A DNA stretch of 64,000 nucleotides, taken from the NCBI RefSeq assembly GCF_014636865.1, contig NZ_BMER01000002.1, forward strand, positions 432,292-496,291, in the 5' to 3' direction. Positions 45,188 through 54,535 of this stretch are shown here, piece after piece. A model generated the notes under the pieces. It searched no databases and had not been told where the DNA came from. It saw only the letters and a program-made list of their open reading frames with translations. The position numbers and the translations under genes were made by a program. Numbering within the stretch: position 1 is the stretch's first letter; each line of letters starts with the position of its first letter. This stretch comes from Parapedobacter pyrenivorans (lineage in GTDB: Bacteria; Bacteroidota; Bacteroidia; Sphingobacteriales; Sphingobacteriaceae).

Positions 45188-46720
45188 ATGAATAAACGAG
45201 CAAATAGAACCTATTATCATCCACCCTTGGCACTGCTGGCGGCTGTGCTGTTGCTGCTGGCCGGTTGCCAGAAAATGCTGGACGTCGACTCGTCCCGTGT
45301 TGTTGGCGAAAAAAACATGTGGAACTCGCTGGAAGATACGCGCGCGGCCATCATGGGCACCTATGGGCTGGTGCGTGCAGCATTGGCCGACCACAACGCC
45401 CATTGGCTATACGGCGATGTACGCGCTGGCGACTTCACCAGTCCAACGCGGCAGGATCTGCGTGCCATCATCAACAACGACCTTACAGCCTCCTACCCTG
45501 CCGTTGAGGCGCTAGGTAACTGGCGGCGCTGGTATGCCGTGATCAATTCGGCAAACATCTTCTTGGAGCGTGTGCACGAGGTCCATGAGCAAGACCTTCG
45601 CTACACCGAAAACAATATGAAGGTGGATATTGCACAGGCACGTTTCCTGCGCGCATTTTCCTATTTCTACATGGTGCGCATCTGGGGCGACGTGCCACTC
45701 ATTATCTCCTCATACGATGGTAGTTTTGAAAATAAGCGGCGTGAAAATCAGGCTAAGGTGCTGGCTTGGGCTGAGCAGGAGATGCTGGCGGCTGCGGCCG
45801 ACCTTCCCTACCGCTACAGTGCCGGTGATGAGCAGCAACAGGGGGATTACTATAACGAGACCAGCGGCCGTTGGGATGGCGCGCTTGCGCGGAAACTGAC
45901 AGCCTATGCCGTACTCGCACACCTTGCGGCTTGGCAGGGCAACTACCCCGATGTAGCCAACTACAGCAAATTCGTGCTCGATAATTACCAGCGGGCCACC
46001 AACGACTACATCTCCACCGCACATCTTACAGATGCCAACGGCTTCTTCTTTAACAAAAAGACCAATCAGCTATTCGGCTTCGCTTACGATTGGGGGCATG
46101 TTGACGCCTCGTTTACGGGCCATATTGAAGAGCTTACGCTTGCAGAACCGGTTGTCAACAAACGCATTCCCGACATTTACCTGCCGAAAGATTCCATCAT
46201 CAATATTTTCAATGAGGGGGGCGACGAACGCTTCAGCCTGGATACCCTGGGCACGCCGGTATCCGAACGCTATTTTTCGAACTACAACGGCCGATACCCT
46301 ATTTTCAGCAAAATCAAATGCATCATGGGCGGCGTAACCGATCCATCCTTCCGGATCTTTACCAGTGCCATCGTGTTCACCCGTCTGGAAGATGTCACCC
46401 TGTTGCGTGCAGAGGCCCTGGCGGTGCTGGGCGAACGTTCGGGCGCTATTGAAAGCCTCAATGCCATCCGAACGCGCCGCGGACTCGACGAATACAATGA
46501 AGCGATCAATGGCGACCTGCTCAACACCATATTCCGCGAACGCCAGCGCGAGCTCATGGGCGAAGGGCACCGTTGGTATGACCTGGTGCGCTACAATCGA
46601 ATCCGACCCAGTCATCCCATTGTTAGCCGCTTGATTGCAGACAATGGCATCTATTGGCCGGTCTCCCCAACGCTACTGGTTCAAAACGATCAATTAACGC
46701 AAAATGACTATTGGCAATGA
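45188..46720 (+). CDS. SusD/RagB family lipoprotein (first pair)
   Basis: A 510-residue SusD-like lipoprotein with lipobox LLAGC and then QKMLDVDSSRVV. TPR-like helices start with NSLEDTRAAIMGTYGLVRAA. The C-terminal family motif is FRERQRELMGEGHRWYDLVRY. It would cap the SusC protein encoded 29 bp upstream. Its stop overlaps a potential ATG of the fasciclin gene. Confidence 0.92.
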   Translation: MNKRANRTYYHPPLALLAAVLLLLAGCQKMLDVDSSRVVGEKNMWNSLEDTRAAIMGTYGLVRAALADHNAHWLYGDVRAGDFTSPTRQDLRAIINNDLTASYPAVEALGNWRRWYAVINSANIFLERVHEVHEQDLRYTENNMKVDIAQARFLRAFSYFYMVRIWGDVPLIISSYDGSFENKRRENQAKVLAWAEQEMLAAAADLPYRYSAGDEQQQGDYYNETSGRWDGALARKLTAYAVLAHLAAWQGNYPDVANYSKFVLDNYQRATNDYISTAHLTDANGFFFNKKTNQLFGFAYDWGHVDASFTGHIEELTLAEPVVNKRIPDIYLPKDSIINIFNEGGDERFSLDTLGTPVSERYFSNYNGRYPIFSKIKCIMGGVTDPSFRIFTSAIVFTRLEDVTLLRAEALAVLGERSGAIESLNAIRTRRGLDEYNEAINGDLLNTIFRERQRELMGEGHRWYDLVRYNRIRPSHPIVSRLIADNGIYWPVSPTLLVQNDQLTQNDYWQ

Positions 46721-46734
46721 TCACACCGAATAAT

Positions 46735-47853
46735 ATGAATAAGCGAACCCAATACGCATTTTTCTGGGTCTTCCTGGCGCTGCTTCTCGCCGGCGCGTGT
46801 GCCAAAGACGGCGGCTACTATGATCCCACGTCGATAAACAAGCACTTCAACGGCGATACGTATGCCTATCTCAAAAGCCAGCCCGGAGTCTACGATTCAC
46901 TGATTCAGGTGATTGACCGCTTGGAATTGGCGTCGACCCTGCGTGATAGCAATATCACGCTGTTCGCACTCACCAATGAAAGCTTCCAACTGGCCATCAA
47001 CAACCTGAATAACATCCGCTTCTTGGCCGATAAGCCGTCGGAATACCTATCGACAATCAATTACGAACACTTAGATACCATGCTGACGCAGTACATCATC
47101 CGTGGCAAATACCCAACGGATTCGATGCTCCTGCAAGACGGTGTCGGCCTAACGGCGGTTCGGTACGGTTATCCGATGCATGCCAAACTGGCCCACACCA
47201 CCTCATCCGGATTCCGTGAGGGTGGGCCGGCAACCATTGATTTCAGCGATACCAAACGGAGTCAGTTCCGGCGGAATTGGATCACCACCACCACGGGCTC
47301 CATCAATGTGGAGACCGACAATGCATTTGTTCATGTGGTCAACAGCGATCATGTATTCGGATTTGACGATTTCATCAGCAGGCTTACCTACATGCCGCCA
47401 CCACCGAATCTGTTCTTCACTGTTGGTGGCACATGGTCTACCGAGCGCGAAAATTCGGGTGGCCCGAATGCCATTGAGGCTGCGCAGTTTGCGTTTGACA
47501 GCAACCGGGAAACCAAATTTTTCCTGAACGACTTCAACGGGGTGTGGTTGCAGTTTGAGCTCAACGAACCGACCGTGGCGGGGGCCTACACCATCACCTC
47601 GGCCAACGACTTGCCAGAACGCGACCCGATTGATTGGAATGTGCAGGGATCGCACGATGGCGAAAATTGGGTCACCATTGATTCACGGTCCGGCGAAATC
47701 TTTGAAGAGCGTTTTCAACTCAAAGTGTACCGCATCAACAACGAAGTGGCCTACAAATTTTACCGCTTAAATGTGCTGCGCAATCGGAGCGGCGGTGCCT
47801 TCCAGGTTGCGGATTGGACGATGAATGCCCCCGATAATACACAAGAACAATGA
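46735..47853 (+). CDS. Fasciclin-domain lipoprotein with C-terminal discoidin-like module
   Basis: A 372-residue lipoprotein with lipobox LLAGAC. A fasciclin-like domain spans about 25-215 (SLIQVIDRLELASTLRDSNITLFALTNESF near its start). From about 225 to the end there is a discoidin/F5-8 type C-like beta sandwich (GAYTITSANDLPERDP, WNVQGSHDGENWVTID, YKFYRLNVL). Fasciclin domains mediate adhesion and discoidin modules bind carbohydrate or lipid. ATG 46717, overlapping the SusD stop, is an alternative start. Confidence 0.85.
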   Translation: MNKRTQYAFFWVFLALLLAGACAKDGGYYDPTSINKHFNGDTYAYLKSQPGVYDSLIQVIDRLELASTLRDSNITLFALTNESFQLAINNLNNIRFLADKPSEYLSTINYEHLDTMLTQYIIRGKYPTDSMLLQDGVGLTAVRYGYPMHAKLAHTTSSGFREGGPATIDFSDTKRSQFRRNWITTTTGSINVETDNAFVHVVNSDHVFGFDDFISRLTYMPPPPNLFFTVGGTWSTERENSGGPNAIEAAQFAFDSNRETKFFLNDFNGVWLQFELNEPTVAGAYTITSANDLPERDPIDWNVQGSHDGENWVTIDSRSGEIFEERFQLKVYRINNEVAYKFYRLNVLRNRSGGAFQVADWTMNAPDNTQEQ

Positions 47854-48962
47854 CGAATACGGATATGAGACGACACGCAATAACATACACGATACTGTTG
47901 GGAGGGCTTGGCATACTCTTGCTGGTGGGTAGCTGCAAGAAGGTGCTTGATTTGCCGGAAGAAAAAGAATACATCAGTGAAAACATCAATTACGGTTCTA
48001 AAGTACTAGAGCCCATCTTGGGCCGTACAAGCCTCATGGGGCAGTTCAACTCCGACAATTCGTCGCTACCGCTCACCTTCGAAATCGTCAATGCGCGCTA
48101 CGGCGACGGCAGGCCGGTTACCGACGTGTTCCAAACCCGTCCCACCTATGTATGGATTGCACCGTACGATGGAAAAGAGGAATCGCTGGAAGCAATTGAG
48201 GCCAAGCGGAAGATCGAGGAACGGCCGCTGTTTGAGGTTAGGGAATCCGGGCAATTTATCCTTTGGGCTTCGACCAACAACGAACTCATTGCCCCCCGTC
48301 CAACCGATAGCAGCAACCTCGTACAGGACATCCGGTTTTTTGACCTCAAAGTATCCAATTCCGGCGGGGATGTGTTCATCCGCGACTTTCAGCTCATTCC
48401 CTGGCGGGAGCAACCTTATTTCCCCTTTACAGATACCAACCCCTATACCGGCGAACCCGCGCCCGATCCCGCGGATCCGAACAATCCAGATAAGCAAAAC
48501 TATATCCGACCGCGGCTCACCAATGTCATCGGCGGCCAGTCCAACCGGCCGTTGGAAAGCAACGACAACATTAAAGACGTTGTCGTTTACATCCGGCCGT
48601 TTGAAGGCGGCAACGGCCACAACCTGCGGTTGAAGTTTATGGCACCGGATGGCTCGTTCATGAATCCCGACGTGTTCAACGAAACCAAGTGGAGTGAGCT
48701 CATACATGGCTTCAATGTGGTCAAAACCGAAGAATATGTACAATACGATGTGGCTTACCCCATACCGCTGGTTAACCTGAAAACGCAGTATACCAATAGC
48801 AATGGTGGCAGCGCGAGCTTGGATATCGATTACTCCAGAAGAGGTTTTGGAGGTGGATTGACCTATGCCGCATTTGGCTTGGATTTTAATATCTACCGGC
48901 CCGGCGACTGGGAGATCGTATTCCATTTTAGAAACCAATTGCCAAAGTTTGAAGATGAATAA
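47850..48962 (+). CDS. Surface lipoprotein, Sus-associated beta-sandwich protein
   Basis: A 370-residue lipoprotein (lipobox LLVGSC, then KKVLDLPEEKEY). The mature part is mostly beta strands. I see similarity in layout to lipoproteins annotated with DUF5007 in Bacteroidota, but cannot confirm it. No catalytic motif is visible. It starts with an ATGA overlap on the fasciclin gene, so it belongs to the first SusC block, and ends just before the second SusC. Confidence 0.7.
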   Translation: MTNTDMRRHAITYTILLGGLGILLLVGSCKKVLDLPEEKEYISENINYGSKVLEPILGRTSLMGQFNSDNSSLPLTFEIVNARYGDGRPVTDVFQTRPTYVWIAPYDGKEESLEAIEAKRKIEERPLFEVRESGQFILWASTNNELIAPRPTDSSNLVQDIRFFDLKVSNSGGDVFIRDFQLIPWREQPYFPFTDTNPYTGEPAPDPADPNNPDKQNYIRPRLTNVIGGQSNRPLESNDNIKDVVVYIRPFEGGNGHNLRLKFMAPDGSFMNPDVFNETKWSELIHGFNVVKTEEYVQYDVAYPIPLVNLKTQYTNSNGGSASLDIDYSRRGFGGGLTYAAFGLDFNIYRPGDWEIVFHFRNQLPKFEDE

Positions 48963-48984
48963 TAGCATACGCAATACTTTCACG

Positions 48985-51900
48985 ATGAAGACAGCACGAT
49001 TTATCGCCCTGCTGGTTGGCTTGCTGGTCCTCGGGCAGGCACATGCACAAGACAATGTCACGATAGCGGGCAATGTGATCGACGAAAACCGGCAGCCCCT
49101 CGGCGGTGTTACGGTATTTGCTGGCCGGCCGTTACGTGCATTGGGAACGACCGACGATAATGGTAATTTCCGGTTTTCTGTACCGGCCAACTCCACCATT
49201 GTCTTCCGCCTCATTGGTTATCAGGAGCGGTCGCAAAGTGTCGGGGCGGGCCGCGAAAGCCTGCGCATCCAACTGGCTCCCGATGCCAATGCACTCGAGG
49301 AGGTGGTTATCCGGGGCTACCAGGCGCGTTCGAAGGAGTTGAGCACGGGGTCTTCGTTCGGTCTTACGGACAAGGACCTGCCCGATGTGCCTACCGCCAA
49401 CATCGAGCAGTTGCTTCAGGGCCGTGTACCGGGCATGAACATCCAGCTCAATACCGGAGCTCCCGGTTTCCGGGGTTCCACCCAGATCCGCGGTCTCTCC
49501 ACGATATCGATGACCGGATCGGGCAACCAGTCGTTCCTGCAGCCCACCTCGCCCCTGTATGTGATAGACGGCATCCCGATGGACGCTGATCGGGCTACGG
49601 AATTCGGATTCCAGCAACAAGGCCCCGGTATCAGTCCGCTGTCGCTTATTCCACAGGAAGATATTGCCAGCATCGAAATCCTCAAAGATGCCCAGGCCAC
49701 CTCGCTGTACGGCTCCATGGCGGCCTACGGGGTCATTATCATCACCACCAAGCGGGGCAATTCCCCGATACCGCGCGTACGGTATACGCACAATTCATTT
49801 GTGCGGACCCCACCCAAGCTGCGCGAAACGCTGGGCGGCAACCTGGAGCGGCAACTCAAATTGCAACAGATCTATGGAAACGCGAAAGACTACCTCGATC
49901 TCTGGTTGATTGCTCAGACACCGGCGCTATCGGATAGCCTCAATGCCTACTGGAACAACTCGACGGACTGGCAGGACTATTACTACCGCACCATCTATAA
50001 CCAAAGCCACAACCTGGCTATCGATGGGGGCGACCAATTGTTCAATTACAAGGCCAATTTGGGGTATTTCTCCGACCAGGGCATTATCCGCAACACCGGG
50101 TTTACGCGGTACAACACCAATCTGCGCATGGAATACCAGCCCGCCGACCGGCGTTTCCAGGTTATCGGCTCGGTAACCGGACAACTTGGCCAGCAGAGTG
50201 TAGGCGATGGTATCGGTATGCTGCAAACCGGCATTGCCGAAAATGGCCTATCGTCTACCCTCCTACCTCCGCCATCGTTCTATCAGGCTGGCGGAAGCCA
50301 TGCATCGGCGATAAGCACCGATAACGACAATGCCACCCGGCTCATCCGCTCTAACCTGGAGGCCAGTTACCTATTTATTGAGGGGCTACGCGCCAGTACC
50401 AGTCTTAGCTATGAGTTTGAATCCAAAACCGAAGATACCTTCACACCGGCTGCGGCAAACAACCAGTTTGCCCGCGTTTACTCTTACAACGGCCGCACCA
50501 CGCAATTGTATAACCGCAACAGCTTGAGTTATTCCAAAGGATTTAACGACACCCACAACCTGTTTTTAAACTTCTTCAACGAGTTCCGCATCGCTGGGCG
50601 GCAGAGCGCCATCTCACGCCAAGAACGCAGCCCCAATGACCAACTGCAAGGGCCGATTGGCTTTGACGGCTATTTTTCGCGCGGTGGCGGCTTGTTGAAT
50701 GACTATGCCGACGAGCGCGCGGCCTCCTTTGCGCTGGCGGCGTCCTATGATTTCAAGAAAAAATACGTACTGGACCTCTCCTACCGGCTAGACGGTTCGT
50801 CGGTCAACGGTTTTGAAAACCTGTATGCCCGCAACCCCGCTATCGGACTCCGTTGGAACCTCGAGAAGGAGAATTTCCTCGCCGATCGGGATTGGCTGGA
50901 TTATGCGGCATTGCGCCTAAGCTGGGGTGTCAATATTATCCCTACCGGCACGTTGGAACGGATTTACGGTAAGTTCAACATCACCGGGAACTACAATGGA
51001 CAACAGGGTATCGGTTTGGATTTCGATCAAATTCCCAACCCGAACCTCATGCCGAAGACGAATACCCAATACAACCTGGGACTGGATTTTTCCCTGTTCG
51101 ATGGCCGCCTTGAGGTAATCTATGACACCTATTATAAAAAAGTCGAAAACGAAATGTTCGAACAGCCGCTGTCGAACATCACCGGCTTCAATAAATTATT
51201 CAGCAATGGTGCCGGTATCGTCAACTACGGCCATGAGCTCTTCCTGATGATGCGTCCCTTGCCGATCACCAGCGACTTCAACCTGTCCGTGTCACTTACC
51301 GGTGCCATCAACCACGATGTCCTGCTGAGCCTGCCGGATAATTTCGATGGGCAGTTCATCCGGTGGGAAAACAACGTTAACCACCTCCAGCACGTCATCC
51401 TCCGTGTTGGCGGGGCGTCATTGGCCAATTACCTGCGGATCAACGATGGGGTCTTTGCTACGGATCAGGACGTGCCGGTAGACCCGGTTACGGGCTTGCT
51501 CTACCAAACCAATGGCCAGTTTTTCCAGGGTGGAGATCCCATGATCCGCGACCTCAACGGGGATTACGTGCTCGATGGGTTTGACTATGCCCGTACCGGC
51601 AACTCGCAGCCGATTTTTACAGGAGGCGTTTCCATCTTACTTTCATACAAGGATCTTAGTCTCATGATCAACGGATCCTACACCGGCAAGCGTACCATTT
51701 TGAATAATGCGCTCGCCCAGCGATTAGGTATGATGTCCAACCCCTTCGGCAACCGCGCCGTGGTGCCGCTTAATGACGTAGACATGTGGCGTCAACCCGG
51801 CGATGTAGCCACCTATCCCTACGCGTATGACTACCGCCGGTATGGCACCGTACAACCCTTCCGATACGATCAGACCTTGTGGGCCGAAGACGGCAGCTAT

Positions 51901-52122
51901 TTCAAGATCAACAACGTGGTTCTCAATTACCGGCTCAACCGTGATATGGTTCGTAGCTGGGGGCTGGACGACCTTAGGGTATATATTTCTGCAGAAAACC
52001 TGCGTACGTTTTCGCGGTATTCGGGGCCAAACCCGGAAAACGTAACGAATATGGGCCGCGATATCTCGGAAGGGTACCCCGTACCCCGTACCTATAATGT
52101 AGGTGTAAATCTTAGCTTTTAA
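48985..52122 (+). CDS. SusC/RagA family TonB-linked protein (second pair)
   Basis: A 1045-residue outer membrane transporter. The signal peptide ends at QAHAQ. A carboxypeptidase-D-like domain (about 22-100, AGNVIDENRQPLGGVTV) is followed by the plug (LLQGRVPGMNIQLNTGAPG, SusC box LKDAQATSLYGSMAAYG) and a barrel ending in YNVGVNLSF. The ATG at 48985 gives the proper signal peptide; 48955 is an alternative that overlaps the previous gene. Confidence 0.92.
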   Translation: MKTARFIALLVGLLVLGQAHAQDNVTIAGNVIDENRQPLGGVTVFAGRPLRALGTTDDNGNFRFSVPANSTIVFRLIGYQERSQSVGAGRESLRIQLAPDANALEEVVIRGYQARSKELSTGSSFGLTDKDLPDVPTANIEQLLQGRVPGMNIQLNTGAPGFRGSTQIRGLSTISMTGSGNQSFLQPTSPLYVIDGIPMDADRATEFGFQQQGPGISPLSLIPQEDIASIEILKDAQATSLYGSMAAYGVIIITTKRGNSPIPRVRYTHNSFVRTPPKLRETLGGNLERQLKLQQIYGNAKDYLDLWLIAQTPALSDSLNAYWNNSTDWQDYYYRTIYNQSHNLAIDGGDQLFNYKANLGYFSDQGIIRNTGFTRYNTNLRMEYQPADRRFQVIGSVTGQLGQQSVGDGIGMLQTGIAENGLSSTLLPPPSFYQAGGSHASAISTDNDNATRLIRSNLEASYLFIEGLRASTSLSYEFESKTEDTFTPAAANNQFARVYSYNGRTTQLYNRNSLSYSKGFNDTHNLFLNFFNEFRIAGRQSAISRQERSPNDQLQGPIGFDGYFSRGGGLLNDYADERAASFALAASYDFKKKYVLDLSYRLDGSSVNGFENLYARNPAIGLRWNLEKENFLADRDWLDYAALRLSWGVNIIPTGTLERIYGKFNITGNYNGQQGIGLDFDQIPNPNLMPKTNTQYNLGLDFSLFDGRLEVIYDTYYKKVENEMFEQPLSNITGFNKLFSNGAGIVNYGHELFLMMRPLPITSDFNLSVSLTGAINHDVLLSLPDNFDGQFIRWENNVNHLQHVILRVGGASLANYLRINDGVFATDQDVPVDPVTGLLYQTNGQFFQGGDPMIRDLNGDYVLDGFDYARTGNSQPIFTGGVSILLSYKDLSLMINGSYTGKRTILNNALAQRLGMMSNPFGNRAVVPLNDVDMWRQPGDVATYPYAYDYRRYGTVQPFRYDQTLWAEDGSYFKINNVVLNYRLNRDMVRSWGLDDLRVYISAENLRTFSRYSGPNPENVTNMGRDISEGYPVPRTYNVGVNLSF

Positions 52123-52135
52123 GTGTGATAAGGAT

Positions 52136-53683
52136 ATGAAGACAACACGATTAATCGGAAACTGGAGAAGTTTGGGCTGGATCGGCATGATAGCGCTTGC
52201 ATCGACCACGTGGTCCTGCAAGAAATTCCTGACAGTAGAACCTGTCGATCGGTTGACAGGCAATAACTTCTACCAGTCGGTAGCTGACGTCGAAAACAAT
52301 GTAGCCAACATGTACAGCATGTTCTTCGATAAACTCAACGAAGGATGGATTATCGGCGGTATCGGTGAAGTCCGTTCGGGCGAGGTATTCGCATCGCCCG
52401 GTGCCAATAGTTATGCGTCACGCCGGGTGGTCGAAGTGCTGGGTCGCAACGACCTGCTCAGCGCAATGGACCCCAGCCAACCGTGGGAATGGTACCACTA
52501 CGAGCGCGTGACCAATTGGACCCGCTACTACCAGATCATCCAGACAGCGAATATCCTCATTGATAAACTCAATGAAGGGATACCCGGTGTTAGCGATACC
52601 GACAAACGCCGTTACCTGGCGGAGGCAACCTTTCTGCGTTGTTTCAGCTATTTCTGGATGGTACGGCTCTACGGCGATGTGGTGTATTATACCGAGCCTT
52701 ACCAAGCCGAGGCCCTGCCCCGCCACCCCATGGTTGACGTGCTGAACAAATGCCTGGAAGACCTTCGTCCGCATAAAGACGGGATGCCCTGGACATACGA
52801 CGATCCGGCCTTAAAAGGTGCACGGGCTTCACGCGGCAGCATCATTGCGCTGCTCATGCACATGAACATGTGGAATGCCGGATTCGACCGGAATAACCGC
52901 GAACGCTATTATCAAGAGGCCGCGGCCCTAGGTACGGAGCTGATCCAAAGCGGTGCTTTCCGGCTGTACCCCCTCACCGAAGACGGCTGGGCCACGGTGA
53001 TGAAAGGCCGCTCCGACGAAAGTTTGTTCGAATTTTACCGGAGTATCAACTACCAGGATGAGAATGCAGCGTTGTCGCCATTTGGCGACCACTTCCTGCG
53101 CTGGCCGTACAAGTTCCCACGGTACAACAACCAGATTGCACACTGCTATTACATCGATACCTATATGGCCAAGCTCTATCCGGCAGGGGTGGCGGATAAA
53201 CGGGCGGAGTTCTGGTTTGACGACATGTTGTCCAATAGCGGCCAGTTTACGGCCGTCAAATTTGGGTTCAATGTGTTTGCCTCGGGCAACGAAGACCGTA
53301 ACCCCGACAATACATTTATGATTTTCCGGTATGCCGATGCCATCCTCTTGCATGCCGAAGCGCTTGCAGGGCTATCGCGCGATAATGAAGCCATCGCTTC
53401 GCTAAATCTGATCCGGGCCCGCGCGGAGGCCACGCCGTATACCGGTGGGGGTGGACAGGAACTACGGGATTTCATCTTCTGGGAGCGCTGCCGCGAACTG
53501 TTTGGTGAAGGCCACCGGTATTTCGACCTCGTGCGTACACAACGGATTATGAACCCCGCGTTTGCCCGAAACCCACTCAACTCGGATCAGTATAACCGAC
53601 GGGCATGGACGTGGCCCATCGACCAGTCTGCACGGAACAACAATCCGCAGATTACATTAAACGAATATTGGCTGAGCAGGTAA
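52136..53683 (+). CDS. SusD/RagB family lipoprotein (second pair)
   Basis: A 515-residue SusD-like lipoprotein; lipobox TTWSC, then KKFLTVEPVDRLTGNNFY. Helical repeats and the C-terminal FWERCRELFGEGHRYFDLVRT motif are present. It follows its SusC by 13 bp. The two SusD proteins of the locus are clearly diverged from each other, so the two blocks are not recent copies. Confidence 0.92.
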   Translation: MKTTRLIGNWRSLGWIGMIALASTTWSCKKFLTVEPVDRLTGNNFYQSVADVENNVANMYSMFFDKLNEGWIIGGIGEVRSGEVFASPGANSYASRRVVEVLGRNDLLSAMDPSQPWEWYHYERVTNWTRYYQIIQTANILIDKLNEGIPGVSDTDKRRYLAEATFLRCFSYFWMVRLYGDVVYYTEPYQAEALPRHPMVDVLNKCLEDLRPHKDGMPWTYDDPALKGARASRGSIIALLMHMNMWNAGFDRNNRERYYQEAAALGTELIQSGAFRLYPLTEDGWATVMKGRSDESLFEFYRSINYQDENAALSPFGDHFLRWPYKFPRYNNQIAHCYYIDTYMAKLYPAGVADKRAEFWFDDMLSNSGQFTAVKFGFNVFASGNEDRNPDNTFMIFRYADAILLHAEALAGLSRDNEAIASLNLIRARAEATPYTGGGGQELRDFIFWERCRELFGEGHRYFDLVRTQRIMNPAFARNPLNSDQYNRRAWTWPIDQSARNNNPQITLNEYWLSR

Positions 53684-53716
53684 TAACAATGATAACGAAT
53701 AATAAAGTAAACACCC

Positions 53717-54520
53717 ATGATGAACAGGAATAAGCAACGGTTTCCAATACGCTGGGTATGGGCAGTTGCGATAGCAGGAATATGCATGGCATGGCTTTCT
53801 GCCTGTAAACAAGATGATTATTATACCGACGGTGGCCTGGCCAACCCGTACTTCGATGGAAGCATCATGGCCTACCTCGATGCACACCCCCGCCAGTTGG
53901 ATACGATTGCCGAAATCGTACGGCTGGCCGGCCTGGAAGAGTTCTTCAACACGGAGGAGTTTACCTTCTTCGCTCCACAAGACGAGGAGATCAAGCGGCT
54001 AATCGGCGAGGCTGATTATCAGGGCGACGACCCTATCCTTCAAATTTCAGGTGCGAATAAGCAGCTGTACAACCTCGGATTGGACACCATCCAAACCTTG
54101 GCCGATGTCGACTCCACCATCTGGCGGAAATACCTCGAACGGTACATGTTCCATGGCAAGAAACTATTGAAAGATTATCCCCAGGTCGATTATGACGTAT
54201 TTAACACATTCGGGGGCCAGAATTATTTTGCCTATAACAATACCGTAAGCAATATCGGCGTGGTATTCCATGACGCCGTCACTGACGAGGGGAAACCCAC
54301 CGAAACCAGGCTGAAGTACATGGGTTATCGGCAGCTGCACATTTCTTTTATCCAGAATATATCGGATCCCGACCCCGCCAGTTCGATCGCCCAGCCGGTC
54401 GCATCGTCGGATATCCAGCCCAATAACGGTGCGGTACACGTCCTCAATTTCAATATTAGCAGTGGCTTCGGCTTCAACCAATTCGAAGTCATCCAGGATA
54501 TCATCCAAAGCAAGCGATAA
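53717..54520 (+). CDS. Fasciclin-domain lipoprotein (second)
   Basis: A 267-residue lipoprotein with lipobox LSAC. The fasciclin-like region (about 45-255) begins IMAYLDAHPRQLDTIAEIVRLAGLEEFF and has FTFFAPQDEEIKRL, matching the layout of the fasciclin protein in the first block, but without the C-terminal discoidin module. Its position after SusD is the same in both blocks. Confidence 0.82.
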   Translation: MMNRNKQRFPIRWVWAVAIAGICMAWLSACKQDDYYTDGGLANPYFDGSIMAYLDAHPRQLDTIAEIVRLAGLEEFFNTEEFTFFAPQDEEIKRLIGEADYQGDDPILQISGANKQLYNLGLDTIQTLADVDSTIWRKYLERYMFHGKKLLKDYPQVDYDVFNTFGGQNYFAYNNTVSNIGVVFHDAVTDEGKPTETRLKYMGYRQLHISFIQNISDPDPASSIAQPVASSDIQPNNGAVHVLNFNISSGFGFNQFEVIQDIIQSKR

Positions 54521-54535
54521 TTCTTTAGAAACGAT

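Noticed and set aside
48066-49214. 382-codon open frame on the minus strand
   Set aside because: Antisense to the lipoprotein and SusC genes of the Sus locus; composition is that of a shadow frame.
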